Of a stretch of DNA of 64,000 bases, positions 9,794 through 20,982 are shown piece after piece. A program made the position numbers and the translations under genes. A model generated the notes under the pieces. The model was not told the origin of the DNA. It saw only the letters and a list, made by a program, of their open reading frames with translations, and did not search any database. Numbering within the stretch: the stretch's first letter is position 1; each line of letters begins with the position of its first letter. The stretch comes from Datisca glomerata (taxonomy: Eukaryota > Streptophyta > Magnoliopsida > Cucurbitales > Datiscaceae): the NCBI GenBank assembly GCA_003255025.1, contig QANY01007891.1, forward strand, positions 1,394,558-1,458,557. Direction: 5' to 3'.

Positions 9794-12168
9794 TGCAATA
9801 TCCCAAAGAATTAAGAGGTAGTTTTGTAATTTAAAAAAAACCCCACTCACACAATATAACCAACCAATCTCTAGTGTAACTACCAACTACAACTCTTTAT
9901 ACCCAATCTTCCTCTCCATTTCTCTCACGCAACAACATTTCTGGCTCCCTCCCTCTGACAGTTTCCTCCCCTGTGAGCGATGTTCTTCACCTCCTTCTTC
10001 ATTCATCTTCCACTTGCTTCATTGTCAATTTTAAGGTAAATGAATTCTTCTCTATTTCTTCTCCTATTGAATCTAATTTTTTTATTAATACTTTAAAGCA
10101 TCAATCTGAATTTTTCTCTCTAATTTCCAGTAGTTTACATTCTTGATCATCTCTATTTTGTTCAACTATTATTGCGTCATCGTCGTCCATCGATTCCGGT
10201 AAGGCATTTTATTTTCTTTCTCTCATTCTAATCATTTCTCCCATGTTTCTCTCGGTTTCTTTGCCCTCTCAATGAACTCGTCCATATTTTCCTTTTTGTT
10301 CTTCTATTTCTTTCATTTGGGCAGCCTTCAATTGTCATTTTTATGGGTCGTTGCTTCATCGTCATCGCCGCTGCCTTCATCATCGGTAAGCTTGATTTCC
10401 TTCCTTCTCTCTCGATTCTGTCTAGAATATAACTTGGTCTTTTGATTCAGTTTGCTTTGACTGGACTCATTTATCTCCCTCCCCCCTCTCTGTTGAGTCT
10501 CTATCTCTCCTTCGTCTCCCTCTTCCTTTCTGTTTCTGCTTCTCTCGATCTCTCTCTCTCATTCATCTTTTCCCCCCTCTATGTTCCGTCTCTTTCTCTC
10601 ATTCGTCTCCCTCTTCCCCTCTATTTCTGCTTCTCTCGATCTCTCTATCTCCTTCATCTTTTCCCCCTCTCTGTTGCGTCTCTCTCTCTCTCTCTCTCTC
10701 TCACACACTCTTCTTCGTCTCCCTTCTCTGTTCCTCCCCTTCTCTTGAACCGGTTCACCTGAACCGGACCAGTTCATTCAAACCGGGTTGAACCGGTTCA
10801 GTCAGACCAGACCGAATCTGCTCGGTCAGACCAGACCAAACCGGTTCCATCTGACCAGATCAAACCGGCCTAAAACAGCAGAACCAAATCAGTTCAGACC
10901 ACCCGAACCTTGTTAAACCATTTTGAACCACTTGATAATTTACACCCGATGTGGTTTCCACATGTTCCCAACCTCGCTTAGCTAATTAAATAACTGTAGA
11001 TATTATATGAATTTTTTTGTGATGGGATCCTTGGATTTCAGGTCATTAGTTGTTGAACTTAATTCGTAGCGAATCCAGGTAAGTGGGTTTACATAGTAAT
11101 TCGGTTCATATGTTATAAGTGTAGCATATATAATTGTTTTTATTATTTCTTTATGTTGCTCAATCTAATGGTCAAGCATTTTATTCGTTTTCCATATTAT
11201 GATGAAATTATTTGCCATGTTATGTATGATTATATTTTGAGTTATATATGTAATAGTTATATCGTTTATGTTCATGAACAAGTTATATGTTTACTCATAT
11301 ATATGTGATAACGTGAAATATGAATATTAATTCAAGTAAAGTGATAAGTAAACAAGAAGTAGACTTAGTCATTTCTCTTGGTTATCAAGTAACCAGATTA
11401 TTCACGTCATGTTATCAAGTTATATGGTTGGGTGTCACCATGTTCATGTTAGCATCCTTTAGGTTCAGATAACCTTAAGTGACATCAAGTTTCAGGACAC
11501 TCAATCTGTGATGTTCACGTTCATGTTACAAGTTCAAGTTCAAGTTGTGAAACAGTTCTGGTTAGGTTTTTAATCGAGGGATATACCTAGTCGAATTATG
11601 ATCAAACAAGTGTAAGTATCAGCATGTATAAGTACAAGTTCAAGTTATATGTTAACCATGAAATCGATGTGTTATTACAAGTATTTTATGTGACGAGTGA
11701 CGTGTGACATAAATTTGCATGAGTTATATGTTTACATTTATATCGTGTGAAACTTATTAGTATGTGAATTTACTTACTGAGTATTTTTAATATTCACCCC
11801 TCATAGATGATTCTGTTGCAGGTGATGACGAGCAGTAGGAGTGAGGGATTGCCATAGCAAGCATGATTATGATTTTTAAGTTAAATTATAACATTATGAC
11901 TTCAGTTATTTCAGAAATTTATGAATATTCATGTTTAACTTTCATGTCTTATGGATTTTCATGCTTCACTTTATTACAGTTTAATGAATCATTATTTCAG
12001 TTTAATGAGTTAATATTCTCTTAAAATAATTTTATGCTCCCGCTATTTAATGTTAAAATTAGGATTTTCAATTTGGGGATTTTCTTAAATTAGAGTTTTA
12101 ATTGAATTGAGAATTTTTGAATTGTGACATTTCAATCATATTTAACCCTCGGGGATCGGGGTGTTACA
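9794..12168 (-). mobile_element. Solo LTR E1 (2.4 kb) inside copia A integrase
   Basis: Insert of 2375 bases. On the minus strand it begins TGTAACACCCCGATCCCC and ends GATATTGCA, the TG...CA signature of an LTR. It is flanked by a perfect 5-base TSD, ACCTA (9789-9793 and 12169-12173), and removing it restores the conserved integrase frame. No coding region is visible inside. It has CT-rich tracts (about 10480-10705) and a cluster of AACCGGTTC-like motifs (10745-10930). A homologous inverted copy with its own TSD lies at 47596-50012. TGTAACACC starts are common in plant Ty3/gypsy LTRs, so that superfamily is likely but not proven. Confidence 0.82.
10745..10930. repeat. AACCGGTT-rich motif cluster in LTR E1
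   Basis: Many close variants of GAACCGGTTC, GACCAGACC and AAACCGG occur within about 190 bases. The same kind of cluster is at about 48840-49020 in the sister copy E2, and a shorter one near 32140-32175 in the LTR of copia D. Function is unknown; such short motif clusters in LTRs can be protein-binding sites or slippage-derived repeats. Confidence 0.6.
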
Positions 12169-12173
12169 ACCTA

Positions 12174-13565
12174 GCACTCCAGAACAGAATGGTGTGTCAG
12201 AGAGAATGAACCAAACTCTGATAGATATGGTTAGATCTATGATAAGTTGCTCATCCCTCCAATATTTGTTCTGGGGATATGCCTGGGAAACAACAACATA
12301 CATTCTGAACTAAGTTCCGTCAAAGACGGTGCCTGGCACGCCGTATGAAATATGGAATGGACAAAAGTCGTTGGTTAACCACCTTAGAATATGGGGGTAC
12401 CCAGCACATGTTCTGAAACCGAAGACACGCAAGTTGGCCAGTCGATCAGATTTATACATGTTTGTATGATATCCCAAGGGAACGAAGTGATACATATTTT
12501 ATAGTCCAACTGACAAGAAAACATTCGTTAGCAAGAATGCACACAATCTTGAGGAAGACTATATAAGAAGTGTGAAGTCGAGAAAAACTCTTCTGCTAGA
12601 GGAATTATTGAGTGGGAAGACATTGACTCCCCAATCAAGAAATGTTTCTGATTCAATAATAAAAGAACCACAACAGTGGCCAGAGCCTATATTGCCTCGA
12701 CGTAGTGCGAGGATTGTGAGACAACATATCATGTACATGTCTCATGGAGATGCCTTAAGCCATGAACATTAAGATACAATCGATTTTTGATACGTATACC
12801 AGCAGTCTAAACCACTGGAAATATTTTTAACGTTTCAAAAATTATTGTCTAACTCTTTGACCAATAATTCATGAGAAAGATCCCTATGCCTCAGCCATAG
12901 GAAGTCTCATGTACATGATGTTTTGCACTAGGCCAGGCATTTGCTATGTCGTGGGCGTGATGAGCCATTTCCAATCTAATCCTGGAATCGAGTATTGGAA
13001 TGTCGTCAAACAAATCCTTAAGTATCTGAGGAGAACAAAGAACTACGTGCTTCTATATTCAGGTACTGACCTAAATATGATGAGTATACTGGTTTCGATT
13101 TTCAAGCAGACAAAGATTCTAGGAGGTCCACTTCAGGATCGATGTTCACCCTGAACGGTGGAGCAGTTGTATGGAGAAATATTAAGCAATCTTGCATCGC
13201 TAATTCTATCATGGAAGCTAAACATGTGGCAGCTTGTAATGCTATTAAGGATGTTGTATGACTTAGAAAGTTCTTGAAGACTCTGGAAGTTGTTTCAGAA
13301 GCTGACAAACCCATGACACTTTATTGCGATAACAGTGATGCTGTAACAAACTCGAAGGAACCAATGAACCACAAAAGATCCAAACACATGGAGCGTAAGT
13401 ATCACCTAATTAGAGAGATTGTTTAGATTGAGAAGATGTTGTGGTAACGCACATATCGAGGATCAACAACCTGACAGATCCATTTACGAAAACTTTAAGT
13501 AGTAAAGTTTTTTTATGGTCAGCTGGAGCCATGGGGATGCGAGATTGTACACGTCTACTTTAATC
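12174..13565 (+). pseudogene. C-terminal integrase, RT remnant and RNase H of copia A
   Basis: Integrase resumes with NGVSERMNQTLIDMVRSM (about 12190-12245) and continues to the C-terminal region (LPRRSARIVRQ near 12690). Only about 0.1 kb later the sequence is already at the RT C-terminus (GSLMYMMFCTRPGICY, about 12899-12950). The central RT, including the YVDD active-site region, is therefore missing by deletion. RNase H fragments follow (LYCDNSDAVTNSKEP near 13318-13365, and a DPFTKTLSS-like end near 13470-13500). Confidence 0.83.
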
Positions 13566-13577
13566 CAAGTGAGAGAT
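13566..13577 (+). other. Polypurine tract of copia A
   Basis: CAAGTGAGAGAT directly precedes the 3' LTR start (TGTTGG), the expected plus-strand priming site for copia elements. Confidence 0.8.
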
Positions 13578-13732
13578 TGTTGGAATTATGTTCATAAAGT
13601 ATTGTATAATAATTGTTTATGAGTATGTAGTTATTTCTCAGACATTTTGTATTATTGAATTTAATGAATAAATAAAAGTTTTCCTTTAATAAAAATGTGT
13701 TTATAATTTACTCAAGTCCTAGAACTATTATC
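13578..13732 (+). repeat. 3' LTR of copia A, first part
   Basis: First 155 bases of the 3' LTR, matching 4242-4395 closely. It is cut by solo LTR B, which duplicated TTATC (13728-13732). Confidence 0.85.
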
Positions 13733-15731
13733 TGTTGGGGGTTATGCACTCAAAGCATGTGTATTGACATTTTGATATTAAATTTAAAGAGGTTTACATT
13801 TTTCTTATAATTGTTCTTTTAAATTAAGTTGAATAATTTATATAAATATCTGAAAATTCCATATTCATTAATGAGATTATGATCTTGTATTAGTACGAGA
13901 TGATCAAAATCATAGATAATGAATAAAATTGTCAGCAACATATTAAAGTATGAAATCTTTAATGAATGGTTACTAGTACGGTTCACCAAATATTATAAAT
14001 GGGTGTGATCTAGATCCAGATCATTGATGTGGATAAATATCTTAGTGAATGTACTTTATATAATAAGATTATATATGACAGTGCCAATGTGAATTAATAT
14101 CTTTATTAACGTGTCGTTTATCATAAATATTTATACTGGGACATGATCTTATACGATTTGAAATCTAAGCTTTCCTAATGGGTCGTATATTGGTTCTCTT
14201 AAATGTTAATTCTAGAACTAATAGTTATTGAGCTCAAATTTATAATAAGATTATAAATTAACCATTCACTAGAGGATTAATGGTACTTAAGGATCAAGAG
14301 GTAATTAGAAGAGTAAAACGGTAATTTTGACAAATTCTAATTTACGAACTAATAATTGGAGGACAGAACTATATGAAATGATTATGTCAGCGGATTACAT
14401 GAGAATACTTTGTAAATACATTATATAATCTCTAAGAGTACAATTCCATATTTATAGTGTAATAATAATAGAACTAATAAATAAGATTATTTAATTAAAG
14501 AGTTTAATTAATAATCTGATTTATTGGAGCTTAGGATTTTATGTACATGGTCTCCAAGTCACTTCTATACTACGCTGTCTAGGGTGTGAATATTTCAGGA
14601 CATGAAAAAAGACAAACTTGCAAAAAGAATTTTTATTCTGGGGTAAGTACATAATTATGAGATAATCATGTGTGATTAATTAATTAAATTATTTATATAT
14701 ATTAAATATAATTTTTGGAAATTTTATATACATAAATAATTATCAATTTTTTTAATTATCGATAAGTGAGACAAAATATCTAATTTGTGAAATTTAATTA
14801 TTAAATTATTATTAGATAATTATTTAAATCAACTAAATTTATTATTTGTAAAATATCAGATAAGTTAGTTGATAAAAACAATCGGATATGTTAATTTTGA
14901 ATTAACTGATATCTAGATAATTATCTGATTAAAATAAATATTTAATTCGCAGCATTTGCCACGTGTCTATCACTGATAGAATATCAGAAATTGTCATGTA
15001 CTACTGTGGTGCCACGTGGCACTACAGTTACACATAATTGCAGTGGGTTCCACTGTAATTGATAATTTTATAATTAAATATTATTTCAGTTTATCCCTCA
15101 AAATTATATATTATTCTAATGACCATAGTTGTTGGAAAGAAAATGAGAGAATTAGTTGATCAGATCATCAGTTCATCAATCAAAAGTTGAATTGAGAACA
15201 CGATTGGTGTCAGATAGATTTTTTTCTGTGATTAAACGTTAACCAAATCTCTAAAAGAATAATCATCACGTTCTTTTAGAGAATCGTCTCACAAAAGTTC
15301 TTCTCAGTAAATCTCTAGATCTCATGTGTTGAGAACATCTAAAAACAACAAAAATGTCTAGTAATATTCCACGGTCCCACACACGTCCTAATACGTTGAT
15401 GATTAATTTGGAAGATCTTAATGTACATCTCAGAGTCTGGTGATCGTTGGAACAATTTCGTGAAAATGAAGGATCGATCGATTTTTGCAAGGACACTTGA
15501 TATAGGTTACAAGAGGTATATGATTCATAATCTTGTATGTTGTATTAACTTATAAATATATAATGAATCCTGATTGATTGAAAACAAGTTTTCAATAAAA
15601 GATTTAATTTGGCTATCGTGGCGTTGCACAAGTTTTATTTTATTAAAAGATACATTTTTATTAAAAATTTAATTTTTTAAAAGGACATGTGCCTCCTCGC
15701 TTCCGCCGCGCACGCGCCTCGACGACCATCA
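13733..15731 (+). mobile_element. Solo LTR B inside the 3' LTR of copia A
   Basis: About 1999 bases, beginning TGTTGGGGGTTATG and ending CCATCA, flanked by the perfect TSD TTATC (13728-13732 and 15732-15736). Its start matches the LTR start of element C read on the minus strand (TGTTGGGGGTTATGC), so it belongs to the same or a sister copia family. No internal region is present, so it is a solo LTR, presumably made by LTR-LTR recombination. Its 3' end was later duplicated in tandem. Confidence 0.83.
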
Positions 15732-16463
15732 TTATCAACGTAAAAAGAGTAAAGACAAAAGAGTCTTATAATTAAATATTATTTCAGTTTATCCCTCAAA
15801 ATTATATATTATTCTAATGACCATAGTTGTTGGAAAGAAAATGAGAGAATTAGTTGATCAGATCATCAGTTCATCAATCAAAAGTTGAATTGAGAACACG
15901 ATTGGTGTCAGATAGATTTTCTTCTGTGATTAAACGTTAACCAAATCTCTAAAAGAATAATCATCACGTTCTTTTAGAGAATCGTCTCACAAAAGTTCTT
16001 CTCAGTAAATCTCTAGATCTCATGTGTTGAGAACATCTAAAAACAACAAAAATGTCTAGTAATATTCCACGGTCCCACACACGTCCTAATACGTTGATGA
16101 TTAATTTGGAAGATCTTAATGTACATCTCAGAGTCTGGTGATCGTTGGAACAATTTCGTGAAAATGAAGGATCGATCGATTTTTGCAAGGACACTTGATA
16201 TAGGTTACAAGAGGTATATGATTCATAATCTTGTATGTTGTATTAACTTATAAATATATAATGAATCCTGATTGATTGAAAACAAGTTTTCAATAAAAGA
16301 TTTAATTTGGCTATCGTGGCGTTGCACAAGTTTTATTTTATTAAAAGATTCATTTTTATTAAAAATTTAATTTTTTAAAAGGACATGTGCCTCCTCGCTT
16401 CCGCCGCGCACGCGCCTCAACGACCATCATTATCAACGTAAAAAGAGTAAAGACAAAAGAGTC
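15068..16463. repeat. 698-bp tandem duplication across the B/A boundary
   Basis: Two head-to-tail copies with period 698: about 15068-15765 and 15766-16463. Each contains the last ~660 bases of solo LTR B, its TTATC TSD and about 30 bases of the 3' LTR of A. The copies differ at only a few positions seen by eye (for example GATACATT versus GATTCATT, and CCTCGACG versus CCTCAACG). The join has a few bases of TT/TTATA microhomology. Identical open frames at 15266-15496 and 15964-16194 (minus) are by-products of this duplication. Confidence 0.92.
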
Positions 16464-17559
16464 TTCTAGATAAACTCTTCTGAAATAGTTTCAAAACGTT
16501 ATTCACAGTTTTAGGATTGACTGGATAATCGAATCTGATTACGAGTGTTAGGTTGAACTAATGGATGCCAGTCTTGGGGCATGAGAGTGGAGACTCAAAC
16601 GGTTAACCTAAACGTGTTATGAATCATATAGTTTTGTTAATGTGAGTCCATCCGGTTAAAAAATAACTCATAAGAACAAGAATAGAACAAACAATATCAG
16701 TTGAACCAAAATGTATTATAGTGCCAATGTGTATTTCGTACACTCATATGTGATAAGTGTTATCACTTAATTAGTTAAGTGTGATTAATCGTATTGAAAT
16801 AATTTATTATTTTTTAATTATGAGATAATTAGTAAATAAAAAAAATTAATTAATTAATTGATAGAGATAAATTAAATTTATTAATTTGATTGATAAATTT
16901 CGATACAACACAAACTCAAAGAGGTTGTATACAAAATTCGACCATAGTGATTATTTTGGGATTAATTTTCAGAAATTTAAAATATAAGAATAAATTTATA
17001 AATTTCTAAAATTAATAACTATAAATATGTGATAGCAATTTGATTACGATTATATTAGATACAACACAATAATTGATACTGCTCAATACGATGCGTAATT
17101 ACACAGAGAAAGAAAAAGATTTTTCTCCCCCTCCCCCTCTCACATGTTACCAATTTCAAATTGAAGGAAGAAATTTTTGTTTTTCTTATTCAATCATTTT
17201 GAAAGCCCACACTCAGTTCCTAATCAAATTCTCACGAGATATATTTCTGAAATTAACGAGTGCTTATTAGTGTGAATTTTTTTTTTGAAAAATTAGTTCT
17301 TGAATATCAAGCTTGAAGATTTGAACAACGTGAAGAACAAATACAAAGATTTCACCAATTCAGAAAATCTCCAATACATCGCAAATGTGAAAATCGTTTT
17401 AACTTTTTTCAATATCTGATGTGCATGATCGTTTGTTGTTTTAGTTTTTAATTATTCAATTCGATTAAATAAGTTTTAAATTTTTTTTGATATTCTGCCC
17501 ACAAGCTGTTCGTGATTCAAACTTGTTTTTTTTTTAATTTCAAAACCACCAATCCAACA
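16430..17559 (+). repeat. 3' LTR of copia A, second part
   Basis: Continues the 3' LTR after solo LTR B and the duplication, ending CCAACA at 17559. Compared with the 5' LTR it lacks about 0.65 kb (the join is near 16620), so the two LTRs of A differ by a large indel as well as point changes. Confidence 0.82.
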
Positions 17560-20500
17560 TCTGCAAAAGCAAGTCTATATCCACTCATCACTGTGCAACA
17601 GCCCGATTTATCATAGTGCCACAACACTCTATCAGAAAAATCAGAACTGGGAAGGGGAATGGCTAAAATATTTTCAACATCCTCCGGAAGAAACCAAGCA
17701 TTCAATAGGTGTTCATTCCACCCAATACTATCAATGAAGTTAGCCATCAACAATTCAGAAAAATTATCAGGGAGGGGGGGGGGGGTTATTACCTTAAAGT
17801 GCAAAGGTCTAGGAATCCATTTATCCTGGAAGGCCCTAATAGAATGGTCGTTCCCCACCTGCCACCCCAGCCCCTTGCTTAATAGATCACTGCCCCACAA
17901 AATGCTCTTCCATAAAGAAGAAGACTGACCCGCCCGCTGATGTTTCCAAGAAGGATGAAATCCTGAAGTACTTAGCTTTAAAGATTCAACCAATTAGGGA
18001 CTCCGGTTTTGAAACAATCTCCACGCCTTCTTAGCAAAGAAGCCTTATTAAAAGGCTCTAAGGCATTAAAATCGAGGCCACCATCCTTTTTGGGGATATA
18101 GAGTTTTTTCCAAGCTGTCCAGTGCATTTTAGGGCTTGAATCCAAGAAGCCCCACCAGAAATTCGCCGTTGCTGCATCTATCTCTTTGCAAAGCCCTTTA
18201 GGGAGTCTGAAACAGCTCCTAGCATAAGTTGGGATGGCTTGAATCACCGCTTTAACCAACACCTCTTTACCTCTATAAAGAATTGTCTTTCTCTCCACCT
18301 CATTAAGTAATTTTCGAACCTTGTTAACAATGTAAATGAAAGCCAGCTTCTTCCTCCGATCAAGAGAGACTGGGAGGCCCAAATACGACTCAAGACAGGG
18401 CCCCAAATTAATGTTAAGAATGGAGGCTAGGGACCTCCTACATTGACTAGTGGTATTCGGCTGAAAGTAATGATCGACTTATCCGGATTAACGATCCAGC
18501 CTGAAGCTCTAGCATATACCCTCAGGATCTCTGCTATGCCTGAAACTGATTCTTCATTGGCTCTACTGAAGACCAAAGTGTCATCGGCAAAAAACAGATG
18601 AGACATGATTGGACCCCCTCGACAAATCAGACTACAGTGAATGGTTCCTTCGTTCAAAGAGTTCCTAAATAAATAGGTCAGCCCCTCCGTGCATATGAGA
18701 AACAGCTATGGGGACAACTGGTCCCCCTGGTGAAGACCTCTAGAAGGGAGGATCTTTCCATACACTGACCTATTAATGAAGGAGAAACTAATCGAGGTTA
18801 TACGCCTCTGATCGTTTGCCTTACTAACATCGAGCTTGATCCCTGCCAAAAGCTGAGTTACCTGAGGTTTTCTTCCTCATCGAACGAATGATCTCGTATG
18901 TTGCCATAATATTATCCAAGATTTGAATGCCCCCCATAAAAGCGCTCAGGTTCTCCAAAATTAATGACGGGAGGATCGGTTTCAGCCTGTTTGTAATTGT
19001 TTTAGCAACAATCTTATACAAAGACTGATGGGTCTGAAATCTTTGACATATCTCACATTTTTAACTTTCGGGATCAGGGCAATAAGAGTCAAATTAATAG
19101 ACTGGAGGCCAGCTTCCTCATTGAGACAACTCAAGAAAATCCGAGTCACTTCCTCCTCCAGAACTCCCCAGAATTTTTGATAAAACAGATCCGGCAAACT
19201 GTCAGGGTCTGGACTTTTAGTAGGGTGCATACTTTTTAAAGCACTCCAGACCTCTTCTTTCGTAAAGGGCTTGGAGATGAAAGCCAATTGGTCAAATCCT
19301 CCTATCTATAGCATCTACCACCGGCCCCATATCCTCCTCAGTGGGGTTATGATTCTGGTCCTCTATCCATGAACCTGAACTGTAAAAATGACCCATAATA
19401 GGGTTCCTCCTCTTCCTTTACTAAGCTCTGGAGTGGAAGTACTTTGTGTTACGGTCCCCTACTTTCAGCCAATTAATTCTTGACCTTTGGTGCCAGAACA
19501 GTTCTTCTTGAACTTGCAGGATCTTTAACTCAAACTCTAAGTGGCCAATCCGCAACCAATCCATGATAGAAGGATCTTCTTCATACATTCCATCTAAAAC
19601 CTTCGAGGTTTGATTGATTTTTCGAGCAAGGAAACCAAATTTATTAGTACTCCTGCCCTAATTTTCGAAGCACAGAACCCCAGCTTTGAAGCAAAATTGG
19701 ACAGATCCGATCCATCAATTTTATCTAGATTCCTTCAATAACCCTGGCACATTCCTAGTCTTCAGCCCAAAAAGATTCAAAATGGAATCTTTGTGAAACT
19801 GCCAGCCTGCTAGCCCCTGGGCAGCCCCCAGACAGATGATAAAAAAACCACTTTGTGATCTGAGGATAGATATCTGTCGTGATCAGCCAAAGCCATGGGA
19901 ATAAAGCTCTCTAAGAGTGACAACAGAAACCCTTGTCCAGTCTTTCCCTTATATTGGCTAACCCCTTTCTCCTATTGTTCCAGGTAAATTTCGGACCCTG
20001 AAATCTATCTCCATAAGGTTGCAATCATTGACAGTTCCCCGAAAATTTTCCATCAAAATATCGTCCCTTGGACCACACCCTAATTTCTCCGATTGATTAA
20101 GAATTCCATTAAAGTCCCCACAGATAGACCACAGCAGATTCGACAGCCTACTCAATCTACGTAACATATTCCAGGAGTGAATTCTCTCCTTTTGCTCAGG
20201 ATGTCCATAAAAGCCAGTAAATCTCCAACCAACCCCATCTTCTAGCCTCACATGAGAATCAATATGACCCTTAGAGAAGGATTTAAACTCTACAGTCACT
20301 GAGAGTAAAATCAATCCCCCACGATGGCCTCTACTCGGAACAATAAAACCAGAATAATAACCCAAACGAATACGTAAATCATTACCTCTGTTCTTCGAGC
20401 AACGCGTCTCCCGAAGGAAGATCAGAGTGGGATCTTTGTTGGCCAACAAACTCACTAGAAATTTGACCGCCCATTGGTTCCCAAGCCCTCGAACATTCTA

Positions 20501-20982
20501 GCTCAAAACGACCAATACGAGCAGCGGGCTCCATCAAGGAGACCCGCTGCTGGGGGTTTTGTTTGGGGTTGTTCGCTAGAGGGACACACCCTTTTAATTT
20601 TTCCAGGAGCAACATCATCCATGGCTGGGCGTTTCTTCCCCGAGTCTTCGACTTGCAGAGAGCTCTGCGTTGTCTTCTTCGAAGCCCTCTTTGATTTTCC
20701 TTATCCACTTTTTCACTTTCCTTTGACTTAAACCAACAGATGCAGATGTGGAAGTGGGCTGGTCCACCAGCATCATTCCACTAAATTCAGCTGAGCCCGT
20801 GAGAGAGTGGTCCGCTTATTTCAAGTCTCTGCTTGCCCCTTTAGTTGGGTCCGAATTGCCATCCGACCCGTCTATAAAATTTGGATTATTTGCTTCTTTT
20901 TATAGAACCAACCCACCCGTTGAAATGCTCTTCCCTTTTAGAAAATACACCTCATCCATCCCTTCTTCTGCGACAATACCAT
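17560..20982 (-). pseudogene. LINE piece 2: ORF1 C-terminus and most of ORF2 (EN, RT)
   Basis: Read leftward. The ORF1 C-terminus lies at about 20982-20520. The ORF2 endonuclease starts near 20510 (NVRGLGNQWAVK), with FLRETR, GFYGHP and CGDFNGIL within 20455-19958. RT follows at about 19287-18427: PFTKEEVWSALKSMHPTKSP, VRYVKDFRPISLC and the catalytic LFFADDTLVF near 18575-18605. The post-RT region follows (18406-17978), then zf-RVT (SGYRLAFA), cut by element A at 17560. APE endonuclease plus RT plus zf-RVT is the plant L1-type arrangement. Several stops (for example TAG in place of the conserved Trp of NVRG) and frameshifts make it non-functional. A G12 run at about 17774-17785 lies in a proline codon tract. 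Confidence 0.85.

Larger units (their letters stand above)
4242..17559 (+). mobile_element. Ty1-copia retrotransposon A, degenerate, with nested insertions
   Basis: Copia-type element on the plus strand: 5' LTR 4242-6238, tRNA-iMet-type primer-binding site, long leader, gag, protease, integrase, RT remnant, RNase H, polypurine tract and 3' LTR. The flanking five bases are GCTGC (4237-4241) and TCTGC (17560-17564), a TSD with one substitution, and removing the element restores the LINE frame. It is interrupted by solo LTR E1 (9794-12168) in integrase and by solo LTR B (13733-15731) in the 3' LTR, and it carries a 698-bp duplication. The RT core is missing and many stops are present, so it is not autonomous. 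Confidence 0.88.

Noticed and set aside
10442..10777. Ser/Leu-rich and Glu/Arg-rich open frames in E1
   Set aside because: Same cause: CT-rich tract in the LTR.
15266..16194. Two identical 76-residue minus-strand proteins
   Set aside because: They lie antisense in non-coding LTR sequence; identity is due to the 698-bp tandem duplication.
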